Of a stretch of 35,689 nucleotides of DNA, positions 1-8,896 are shown in pieces; within the stretch, counting starts at the first letter, position 1; each line of letters opens with the position of its first letter. The DNA is taken from assembly GCF_000350225.1 (NCBI RefSeq), contig NW_005178517.1:1-35689 (forward strand), given 5' to 3'. The stretch is from Chondrus crispus. Taxonomy: Eukaryota; Rhodophyta; Florideophyceae; Gigartinales; Gigartinaceae. Both the position numbers and the translations under genes were made by a program. The notes under the pieces were generated by a model. It made no database searches, had not been told where the DNA came from, and saw only the letters and a program-made list of their open reading frames with translations.

Positions 1-948
1 GCTAGTAAAGTTGGAAGTTTTATTTGAAGCCCTTCTGTAGTCGACGACCATTGCCGCACGCGACGAGCGCGTCGGCACGTCAGAGGAAGGCGAGACAAGC
101 CTACAAAGAGCTGCGCGACGGCGCTGAGTGAATGCGATCCAAGTTCGCCCGGTTCACATGCGGGATAGAGACAACAACTTTTTCAGCCCTTCCAATTTTT
201 CCTGCGAGTCTATCGGGTGGCGTCCAGGCGCGACGTGTGGGTCGAGAAAGACGGGAGAAATACATGCGGCGCTGATCTAGAGGAATTTAGGGCGTGTGTA
301 TACTGGTAGCATTTCGCATCTGGCACGAATGATAGTACTGTACCAAGCAACAGTAGGATGAGTGTGGAACGGGGGGGTTTCGGGGTTTGTCGCTGCGATT
401 GGGGAGACCAGACATGGTGCGTTTCAGGAGGGGGAGAGAGAGGAGGGGTGCGCGGGGGCCATGGTTTGCTGGCGCTGAGTAAGACCAAAGAAGGAGGGAG
501 GCGATGCGGGAATCGGGAATGGTTTGTTGAGGCTTCTGTGGATGTGCCGCGGAGCGATGTTGACCGAGCTTCTACAAGTGGTACAGTTGTTATTGCGTAG
601 AACGTCACAGCGAGAAAGGCAATGCGATAGGGAATGGGATTGTGTGTGCAGTTTGAGGACAGTTGGGCAAATGTTTATGGCTGCTCACGTGTACGCAGGT
701 GCATGTGTGTATGATTTTTGCAACTGCCAGGCATTTTGCTTTCTGAAGAATCTTGCATCCTGATTACATCAGCTCTCTTGAGCGGGGAGGCATGAAAACA
801 CTTTATCACGATCGACATTGTGGGACGCTCTTTGTCTCGATTGACTCAGTCAGTGTCTTTTCAAGATTTTGACGAGCGGTCCGTATTCTCAGAGTTGTCC
901 CAGCGGTTCCCATTGCAGTGCTAAGGCTGCGATTAAGTAGAAGGAGCA
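1..948. other. No recognisable gene
   Basis: I see no supportable gene here. Short open frames on both strands are compositionally biased (Pro/Ser-rich one way, Gly/Arg-rich the other) and match no family I know. The stretch around 355-480 is G-rich on the plus strand. It sits immediately downstream of the minus-strand transposase relic and may contain that element's unrecognised end. Confidence 0.5.
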
Positions 949-3900
949 TTACGGGTCGTGAGGTCTGTGATCATGCTGGTCTGCAGTGGAGTACCTCATC
1001 TTACGCATTGGCTGCCTAAATCGGTTGATATAGAATCGATGCGTCTCCCATCCACTGCGGATGAGGGATGGTTGCGACCTCGTGCCTCCCAACTCATCAT
1101 CGCAACGAACGACGTGAAGCAAGCCGCGGATTGAGCCGACATATTGCACATCAATGTAAGCGAGATTTGTCATTTCCGTAGACGTTTCAGCTTCGCACGC
1201 AGGTGCTCCTGGAGAAACAGTTTCATCTTCTCCCCTCACAGCCCAACGAAGTTTCACGCAGTTCAAGGCGCGGTCAACGGCATCGATTTCGTCCCCGTGA
1301 ACACGATCGTAGTACCGAATGAAACAAATCTCGATGTCATCTCTCTTCACAGATGCCTCAGCCAGGAGGTGACCCCGTCGCGGGATTTTGATAGCGATAA
1401 AAGCCAGTACTTTCGCAATGTAGACCTTTCGAGGCACAATTCCGCCAGTGCCTCCCGGCGGATCGTCGCCACTCTCCTCAATCATGACATTATCCTGTCT
1501 CGCTACTTTGCTGCTGTAGTAGCTGTGTGACGAGACGGCACACTGCACCTCTCTGTCTCCATTGTCCATAGTTAAAATCTCAAAGTCGCCAGCGCCGCTC
1601 TCAGGCGCCTCACAGCCCTTTAACGTTGGGCACGGGAGGCCAGCAACAGATGCAGTAGCGGGTCTTCGCACAACAGAGTCAGCCAGTGGCCTGTGCTGCT
1701 CATGGATTGAATCAATATACCACTGCAAACGTCCGGGACCTCCGACATCTTCGCAAAGTTCTTGCACCGCAATGTTGGGTCCTAGCTCGCCTGAGTGCTG
1801 GAGAAGGCTGCCGCATGAACCTGCATGTGCATGAATCTCTGCCCACATCATTGTGTCGCCCTCACCAGACAAGCCTGCAGCGTCCTCACGCACCATCTCC
1901 TGTTTGATCTTTGTGAGTGATTCCGTCCTTCTGCGCTTACCCATTAGCTTGGCGATGACGTCCTCCCTGAGCGGAAGCATCGGGGTGCTCATCGACCTCG
2001 CACTGGCCTCTTGAGCTCCTTGAGCAAGCACCAAGCGCCGCATTGCCTCTTCCTGCCTGGTGTCTTTGCGTTTCGAAGTCTTGTCATATGCTGTCTTAAA
2101 CAGTTTGTGGCTTGCCTCGTACGAGTCCGCGCTTTAGTTTGATAAGCTCCCACACATCTTGATGTCTGAGACAAGGTGTCGAAGAGCATGGAATTTCGGA
2201 AATGCCATACCACTTGCCTGGTACTTGCCAAACACCTCGATTGCTTTGTCCTGGAAATTTGAGATCTGGTCGGCGAGCGCGTCGAGCTCAACTGCGGTGA
2301 AGCCAGGCTCCGAGAAGCGGGAGGTAGCTGTAGCCACCAGTTCTTGGTAAAGGACGCAAACAGTCGTCAAAGGAGACTTATTAATAGTGCCACAAAGCCT
2401 GTCCAACAGAGCAAAGACGAATGGCATGACTTGATCAATGCCGGCGAGGTCTTTGGCCTCAAGCATGGCAACTACCCCTGTTGATGTGAAGAACCCAGAG
2501 AGCTCATCGTTTGTCCCGGACTTCGTGAAATCAAACTTAAGCCCCACGCAGGGCGATTCTGCCTGAATACGCTTTAGAAACGCGTTACATCTTTTCAATA
2601 CCTCGACTCTAGCCGACTTGAGCTTTCTTGGACCTCCTTTGGAATTCAGCAGCTCTGTCGTGCTTAGCAATGGATCTTTCAACATTTCGCTCGCACAGAC
2701 CTTAAGAGTCCGCGATAAACTCAGGAAAAAATTATGCAATGTTTTAAAACGCAGCAGTCTCGGCAGTGCCAGTTCTTCGGTTAGATCCATGAACGGCCAC
2801 TTCAAAAGGGCAGGGCGAACCGTCGTCACGCCCACCAGTCTCATGTTTTCTTGTAGAGACTTCTTTCTCGCCGTATCACAAGCCTGCTCAGCGACTTCGA
2901 ATTTATTCAATCGCTGCACAGTGTCCAAGATATTACGTGGAATGCAAGGCTCTTCCGAGGCAAGATCGAGCTTCGCAGTGTACCCCCGAGGGCAGTGCCC
3001 ACCGTGCCCCCCACGTCCAATGCTTCGGGCATATCCGCAACATATGAGGTTAGAACAGGGTGGCATTTTCGGACATTTCCCTCTCCATCTGCTACGATTA
3101 TTCCAGTGCGCGATACATCCCAAAGCGGAAGCAAGGCCTCCTTGATTGATGCCTGAAATACACGGCTCTTCGATAATCGCCGCTCTTGGACTGAAACTCT
3201 TTCTGGCATTACAAAAGTCTGTTCCTCTTCCTGGCGGCACCAATATTCCTTGTCATCGCCGGTAGAGTTGGCAACATTAATTGCAGCCCGCACGAATTCA
3301 ACTGGAAAGTACGCAACGATAGTGTCGCCGTTGGAGATGAGCTCCTGTCGGATCGTCTGAGTCATGTTCAGAGAGCAGATATGGAAAGGCAGGAAGGAGT
3401 GAGATCCGACTTTCAAAGTCTGGCACGATTTGTCTGAGTAAGCTTGAATCGCTCCGACGAAGCTGTAATTATCAATCCAGAATCCACCGCCATCGCCACT
3501 GATGATGAAGTCCTTTATCAGAGGAACCACGTTTTCTATAAGAGCGCAGCCCATCGTGTGATTGTAAACTCTTACATTGGCGCGGTTCGTTTCTATGAAT
3601 GGATCGAAGAAGAGCTGGTGTGACTGAGCTTTTGCAAATTGGCGCTTGAGAGAATCGACTGGCGAGCGGAACCAGCCAACTCCATACACGTTGCAGTTCT
3701 TGGGGTCGTAGATGGTCTGCTGCTTGAAGTTCAGATCCGCGAGCCAGCATTTAGCGTCCTATTCTGCTTTCTGGCGCATTTCCTCAATAGATTCGAAGCC
3801 GATCCTGAGTAAGCTTGCATCAAATGACTGATGTTGGAGGAGATTGATGATTGTGTTCGCCTGTCGATCACCACCTTTGTCGCCGATCTGCAGCACCACA

Positions 3901-4527
3901 TTTTGCAGTGCGTGAACCACCTCTTCCTTCGTCGCATCCTCAGCTTGCGACTCCTCTACACCTGACGTATCAGCTGCGGTTGCCTCTGCCTGTCGTTCAT
4001 CCTGCCCTGTTGCATCCAGTGCGAAATGGGGCGAAAAAGTTTTGTTAAGGCCGGCGGCTGGCAGGATAACATTCGAATCTTGCGCTGCCAGTCGGATCCT
4101 ATCCTCATACCGCTCTTGCAAGGCACGACCGGTGAGTTGGAAGCTCCCACGCAAACGACGAGACTTCACGGGTGGCGGTGAGTCAGAAGCGTCAGCCTCT
4201 TGTGCCTCAGCTTCATCTACTGCTGCCTGCTTGCATTTTTTCTTGTGGGCTCCTAGGTAGGCCTGCCTTGGGAAACTGTCTCTGCAGTACGGGCAACAAA
4301 CAGAAACGTGGTGCATGGCGCAGGCACAAGCTTCGTGAAGAAGCTGGCCCTGCTGTTGATGCTCTTCCACATGGGCTTGCCGGTGAGTGGCAAAAAAACT
4401 GAGCAAGAGCATCATGATCTGCTTGAGGTCCAAAACGTGGGAGGGGTGCCTTTTGATTGGCCCAGTAATCTGCCAAAATGATTTCCTTCAAGGGTATTAT
4501 TGAAATCGCCCGGCGGCTGGTCGCCAT
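949..4527 (-). pseudogene. Plavaka/CACTA-like DNA transposase, interrupted
   Basis: A transposase of the KDZ/Plavaka type (CACTA-related superfamily) can be read along the minus strand from an ATG at 4525-4527 to a stop at 949. Near the N-terminus is a C2HC zinc-finger-like motif (CPYC...H...C, about 4232-4298), then an acidic linker. The middle has the layout of this family: a stretch about a former 'price/level' step ending in TGIIVADGEG and SYVADMPEA (about 3020-3130). Near the C-terminus is FPKFHALRHLVSDIK, then after a stop SADSYEASHKLFKTAY, matching the family's 'KFH..H...I..FG..D.Y.TE..H...K..Y' signature. The reading is broken four times: a frame change at a run of seven A (about 4389-4395), TAG at 3759-3761, a frame change near 3000-3010, and TAA at 2134-2136. 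Sequence on both sides of each stop stays in the same frame, so these are point lesions in one gene. The family call rests on motif recall; I did not find terminal inverted repeats. Confidence 0.72.
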
Positions 4528-4744
4528 CCCACGCGAGCTTTGCGTTGCACGGCCGACAGCGCTAGTGCCAGCGCGATCGGTTTACGCTTTTGGCTTGTGA
4601 GGATGACGCATGGGCCCCTGAAGCGACTTCGCCAAGCATACAGAGACGAACAGGTACTCGGACGTCAGTGTTCGTACGATACGAACAAACCGTCCGTGAG
4701 GCACTACCAAGCCCAATAAGGCTGCATGGGATGCAGTCTCTTTC

Positions 4745-4805
4745 GCGCCTCTACGCTACACGCTCAGCTGTGCAATAGACAGCCGTGTACGTGGCGTAGA
4801 GGCGC
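4745..4805. repeat. Hairpin, 12-bp perfect stem
   Basis: GCGCCTCTACGC at 4745-4756 is the exact reverse complement of 4794-4805. The loop is about 37 bases, and the bases just inside the stem (ACACG / CGTGT) extend the pairing. It could be the tip of a degraded mobile element or a transcribed hairpin; nothing around it decides. Confidence 0.7.
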
Positions 4806-5508
4806 ACAACAAAACATATCAAGTTAGTATGTATCAAGCTGTGCAATCCTGCGACGCTCCGTCGACTGGCCACTGCAAGTGGAATCAGCTATCCAGCGCC
4901 CCCGGACGTTGAGGCATTTGATTATGCCATGGACTTGGAGTTAGAATATCTACAAATGGTTCGAGCTGCTACAATCTAGATGACTCGAAGCGGACTCTCC
5001 CGTACTCTCGCAGCATTCATTTCAAAATTGCTTTAGCGATCAAGTGCTTTCATTATGCTGACTACATATGATTCCTTGCTAACGGTCAATGCTAAAGTGT
5101 GAGACTCTCGAAGTTTGGTGTTTCGTTCTCAGAATGCATAGCCAGTTGTTACAACTCACGGTACGTACAAATCGATCTTTCCACTACGACAGAGTCTTTG
5201 TTCAACTTACGGCGTCGGCCCAGGTCCTTGCTGACAGACTGCCAGTGTGTGAACACAATCTCATTTAGTCATGCACTGCTTGCAACCGTCACGGTGAGGA
5301 AGACACGATTGTGTGTCTGCTGGACTGCGTACTGGATGAAAGGTAAGTGAAGTCTCCATCTGGCGGACTCTTTGCACGTCTCACAAGTGTACCCTACTCT
5401 TTACTGACTCTTTTAGTACGCCTATCGACAACCACAAGGAAGTTCTATGTTCGTCGAAATTTTCGCGATTTGACGTTTCCTTTGCATTTCGCGTAGCCCC
5501 CTGCTGCT

Positions 5509-5566
5509 ACAACTGTGCACAGTTGTCGGCCACGAAGACACTCCATGGAGTGTCTTCGTGGCCGAC
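5509..5566. repeat. Perfect 42-bp palindrome with adjacent 18-bp palindrome
   Basis: Bases 5525-5545 (GTCGGCCACGAAGACACTCCA) are followed with no spacer by their exact reverse complement at 5546-5566. Immediately upstream and overlapping by two bases is a second perfect palindrome, ACAACTGTGCACAGTTGT, at 5509-5526. Both strands therefore encode the same peptide core (RPRRHSMECLRGR). A spacer-less perfect palindrome this long is unusual and is normally unstable in cloning, so it is either a real cruciform-forming site or an assembly or foldback artefact. Confidence 0.9.
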
Positions 5567-5956
5567 GCAGAGAGTCATGGAAGGCACGAACAAAGTTTCT
5601 CCGACTCAATAGTTCAATTCGACTTGACTTGACGCAACAAAGGCTTTGCTGGTGCGCCACTAGCATTTCAGCATTGGAACGATCTTGGGATGCGCCGTGC
5701 ACCATTATAGTGCATGATGCCGCCGACAGCTGTCCGGCCCCGCTCCGGCCGGCCACTCTTAGCGCTTTGCGAGAGACCGCGAACGGCGCTCCATAGCCAG
5801 AAGCACACGACACCGCCTGCCAAAAAAGTGTACTAGCGGAGCGGGCGGCGGGCTCCACTCGCGACCGCCACCATCCCCAGCAGCTGCAAGCGCGAAAAGA
5901 TTTGCCTCGACGTTCGGGTCTTGTATTGTAGTGTCGTAAACTATGCAAGTCTCCTC

Positions 5957-5987
5957 CTTTAGTTTATGCTCGTAGCATAAACTAAAG
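5957..5987. repeat. Hairpin, 14-bp stem with 3-base loop
   Basis: CTTTAGTTTATGCT (5957-5970), loop CGT, then the exact reverse complement AGCATAAACTAAAG (5974-5987). It lies just before the CATGCA minisatellite. No U-tract follows on either strand, so it does not look like a simple terminator. Confidence 0.85.
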
Positions 5988-6031
5988 CAGGAAACCTGTA
6001 CGGCTAGAGCGAAAGAAAACCGCCCAGTAGA

Positions 6032-6400
6032 CCCATGCAAGCCTATGCAAAGGTCAATGCAAGCCCATGCAAATAGCCAAATCAAGTACATGCAGAAAGC
6101 CCATGCAAGGCCATGTATATGGCCAATGCAAGCCTATATGCAGATGGCCACGCAAACCCGTGCAAAAATCCCTTCCAAGCCCATGCAGATTCCCAATGCG
6201 ATCCCATGCAAAATCCCATGCAAGCCCATACAGGTGTCCAATGCAAGCCCATGGAAAATCCCATGCAAGCCCATGCAGATTCCCAATGCAATCCCATGCA
6301 CATGGCCAATGCAATACCATGAAAGCCCATGCAAATTACCAATGCAAGCCCATGAACCAGGCCATGCACGTCCACGCAATCATGGCGCATTTCTCCGCAT
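6032..6400. repeat. CATGCA-rich minisatellite
   Basis: A degenerate tandem array runs from about 6032 to 6375, built on short units of 10-11 bases such as CCCATGCAAG, CCAATGCAAG and CCCATGCAGAT. Paired units give a longer period of about 21-22 bases. All six frames stay largely open because the unit lacks stops. The resulting Met/Cys/Gly/His-rich peptides are artefacts of the repeat, not evidence for a gene. The array directly abuts the truncated 3' side of the older Ty3/gypsy fragment. Confidence 0.85.
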
Positions 6401-6621
6401 AGGAAACACTTGGGAAATTTCTGCTCGTGCAAGTATGGGTAAATCGCCATGCATGCATTGGCTTAGCATGGGCTTCGTATGGGAAAGTTTAGACTATCAG
6501 AAAAACAGACGCAGTTGGCTTTTCAAACACATTCTTGAGAGCTGGGCCCTCTCTGTACTCTCGTTCAAGGCTTTTGAGATTATTTTAATCCATCTATCTT
6601 CACAAGTGTGAATGCGAACAA

Positions 6622-6774
6622 CTATTTCACAACACTGGCCCATGTCTGATGCACTTCCTGATACTGTCTCAATAACGCACCAACTACTGTATTCTGCTTT
6701 CCTTTCATGTAATCAATGTGGTAATCAAACGCTTGCATGAATTCAATCCATAGGGCTTGTTTTTCAGATAAGGT
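6622..6774 (-). pseudogene. Ty3/gypsy RNase H, C-terminal fragment
   Basis: The minus strand from 6774 downwards reads TLSEKQALWIEFMQAFDYHI and then DYMKGKQNTVVGALLR. This matches the end of Ty3/gypsy RNase H (the 'LS.RQARWIEFL.EFDF.I.Y.PGK.N.VADALSR' region). The rest of RNase H and the end of reverse transcriptase lie 13.3 kb away at 20046-20516. The two halves join in frame (LDSQR + T/I-LSEKQ) when the LTR element and one copy of its 5-bp target duplication are removed. The canonical DALSR is GALLR here. The reading stops at 6622; no integrase follows, so the old element is truncated. Confidence 0.85.
6770..6774. repeat. Left target-site duplication of the LTR element
   Basis: AAGGT directly precedes the left LTR (TGTAGT at 6775). 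The bases after the right LTR are AAGAT (20046-20050). Four of five match, as expected for a 5-bp gypsy target duplication that has taken one substitution. Confidence 0.7.
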
Positions 6775-7383
6775 TGTAGTATAATCACCACAACGGCGAG
6801 GGGGGTGAGTACTGACAGTTCGGAAAGACCCCGATCGGCGGGAAGATAGAAGCACGTCCCACCCACGGTACCGAACACGGGATCGAGGTAGAGGTGGTAG
6901 AGCGGGATCGGGGAGGACGCGCGCACGCGCGGGCGGTTCTACGCCTCGACGGCCCGGAACGGTACTGGGTGACGATCTAGTACCGATGGGCGGAGGCGGA
7001 CCCGGCTCGTGGGCGGGCTGCGCGCGTCCTCAACCAGCGCGCGGTGCTACTCCTCGGTAACTAACGGAAGTACCTGAGAGTAAGCAGGCAGACCAAGGTG
7101 GAGGATCCTTGACAAGTCCGTGCTTGTCGTCCTCCACCGGCGGCGGTCCGCTCATATTTAATATACGGAGTAGCCTATCATAACAATACAGTAGTGCAGG
7201 TCGGCCTGCACTGTAGCGCTGTCAGCCGTTGGGGCTGGCAGCACACGTGTCGTACACGTGTGTGTGCGCGCGCCCGTACACGTGGGGTGCACGCGTGCGC
7301 GCGCGCGCCGAGGTACTGTAGAGCTCGGGCTCTACAGTTACAAATCTAATCTAAATCTAATACGGGGAGTGGGATATGCTACA
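6775..7383 (-). repeat. 3' LTR (left copy, 609 bp)
   Basis: It runs from TGTAGTATAATC to GGGATATGCTACA and aligns along its whole length with the right LTR, apart from the 767-bp insertion there. A TATA-like AT-rich stretch lies in the CATATTTAATATACGG segment (about 7154-7169). The 7195-7340 segment is packed with inverted repeats, including ACTGTAGAGC/GCTCTACAGT and a GTCAGCC/GGCTGGC stem, and alternating purine-pyrimidine tracts (GTGTGTGCGCGCGC). Confidence 0.88.
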
Positions 7384-7386
7384 TGG

Positions 7387-7394
7387 CCCCTCTC
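7387..7394 (-). other. Candidate polypurine tract
   Basis: On the element's coding strand, GAGAGGGG lies three bases (CCA) before the 3' LTR start. This is where the plus-strand primer is expected. It is short and separated from the LTR, so the assignment is tentative. Confidence 0.4.
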
Positions 7395-7747
7395 AAGTGT
7401 GGACGTCCGCGTCCACAGGTCTTTGTAGAACTGTCCGTCTCCTCCTCGCAGCCAAGCGACGGCCATCCTCACCGTCCTTGTGATCTCCTATCCGTCCGTG
7501 TTCGGTGCCTTCTGCTTTCCGTTTTTCGTGAGCTGCGGTCGTAGCTCCCTCCGCAGTACTTCTACTTTCACGGTCCATCGCCCTTGCGTCAGCGCACTGC
7601 TCTTGCGCGGTGGCGAGAGAGGCGTCGTGCAGCGCACATGCTCGATGGCGCCCTCGAGGCGGCGCTCCGTCCTGTCCATCGCGCAGCGCGGACCGGCGAG
7701 CGCGACAGCCGATTGACCCTCTCGACGGACAGCGATTCCGCCTGTGT

Positions 7748-8210
7748 ACCACACCGGCGAGGGCGAGCGCGGAGTCGTCTCTCTTATCCTTCGCCCGTCC
7801 CTTTCCTTCTGAGCCGAGGGCACGGACGCGCGCGAAGCACGTTCTGTTCTGTGCGCCGCTCGCCTTCAGGAGCGAGGGCACGGACGCGCGGCGTCCGTCT
7901 TTCTTTGTGCGCGCCCCTCGCCTCCAGTGGCGAGGGCACGGACGCGCAACACGCGTCTCCTTCTTCGCGTCCTTCGCAATCCGGGGCAAAGGCGCGGACG
8001 TTTCCCTTATCCTTCTCGCGTCCCTCGCCTTCGGAGGCGAGGGTGCGGACGCGCACGACGCACGTTTTGTTCTGCGCGCCCCTCGCCTTCGGGATCGGGG
8101 GCACGCACGCGCGGCGACCATCTTTCCTTGTGCACGCCCCTGGCCTTCGGCAGCGAGGTCGCGGCTCCTTCTTCGCGTCCCTCTCCATCTAGGGCGAGTG
8201 GGGGAGGAAG
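7748..8210. repeat. Hairpin tandem array A, about 57-bp period
   Basis: About eight units, each with an inverted repeat of the type CCCTCGCC-loop-GGCGAGGG followed by CGCGGACGCG and a variable spacer. Spacers occur in recurring types: one containing ACGTTTCCCTTATCCTTC, one CACGTTTTGTTCTG, one GTCCGTCTTTCTTTG and one CGTCTCCTTCTTCGCG. The order of types repeats, so this is a higher-order array. Long Arg/Ala-rich open frames on both strands here come from the repeat's composition, not from a gene. The same family recurs at 11765-12235. Confidence 0.85.
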
Positions 8211-8896
8211 CGCAGTCCTGCGGGCACGGGGGCAAACGGTGCGGCGGCAGCGGTGTCGTCGTCTGCCGCCGGCTCATGCGCGCGTTTGTCTTCTCCTAGG
8301 CGTGACCTCGCCGTCTGCAGCGAGGGCGCGCCGCGGATGGCGGCGTGATGGTGGCTGCCCTCCAGCGTCCGAAATTACACGATTCAGACTAGGAAGCTGC
8401 TCGTCCGTGGCGCGGCATGTAGTGGCGAGAGGTGCCTGCGGCGGCGCCGTCGGATGCGCCGGGGCACTCCGCTTGGGCGTGCGGTATCCTCGTAGCCTAC
8501 TGTCCTCTTTGCGCGCCGTTGGTTCGTTGATGCCCCCTGATTTTGCCGGAACAGCCTGCCTCTTGTATTTGCCTGTCGGCATGGAGCTCGCGTCGCGCTA
8601 TGGGACTTAGTTGGTGGCGTTGGTCGGGGCGAGGCGACGGGGTCGTGAGGTGAGACGCAGTTATGCGTATCCACGTGGTCCGCGGACCTGCATGGCGGCT
8701 TTTCGCGCTCGACCCTTGTCAGCCGGGAGACCTACGTGGCGGTATTGGGTCAGCGTCCACACACCGTGCCTTTCCTGTAGAACCTTTCATAGAAGGGCGG
8801 GATTCGCCATTCACGCGGGTTGTCCGCCGCCGTTGCTGATGGCTCTTAGGGCCGTCCCGGCGCGACCCGCTGTGAACCCCTTCCAGAGACGCTGAT
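8211..8896. other. GC-rich region without clear gene
   Basis: This lies between hairpin array A and the plus-strand coding sequence. An open frame at 8611-8895 (plus strand) is Arg/Pro-rich and resembles nothing I know. It could be the leader or first exon of the antisense coding sequence, but no splice sites or homologous motif support that. Confidence 0.4.

Larger units (their letters stand above)
4528..6031. other. Non-coding stretch with palindromes
   Basis: No gene is supported. The longest open frame here (minus strand, about 5445-5948) gets part of its length from a perfect palindrome that reads the same on both strands, and it resembles no known protein. Distinct structures inside this stretch are listed separately: hairpins at 4745-4805 and 5957-5987 and a palindrome at 5525-5566. 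Confidence 0.5.

Noticed and set aside
5445..5948. 167-codon minus-strand open frame
   Set aside because: Part of its length comes from the perfect palindrome, and the rest is Arg/Ser/Cys-rich with no family resemblance.
6045..6611. Open frames of 70-190 codons on both strands over the minisatellite
   Set aside because: They exist in all six frames because the CATGCA unit lacks stops; the peptides are simple repeats.
7748..8210. Hairpin arrays as a CRISPR array
   Set aside because: The genome is eukaryotic, the units are degenerate, the spacers recur in types rather than being unique, and there are no cas genes.
7393..8610. Long Arg/Ala-rich open frames over hairpin array A, on both strands
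   Set aside because: Their openness follows from the GC-rich tandem unit; the same happens in array B (11576-12642). No protein-like pattern is seen.
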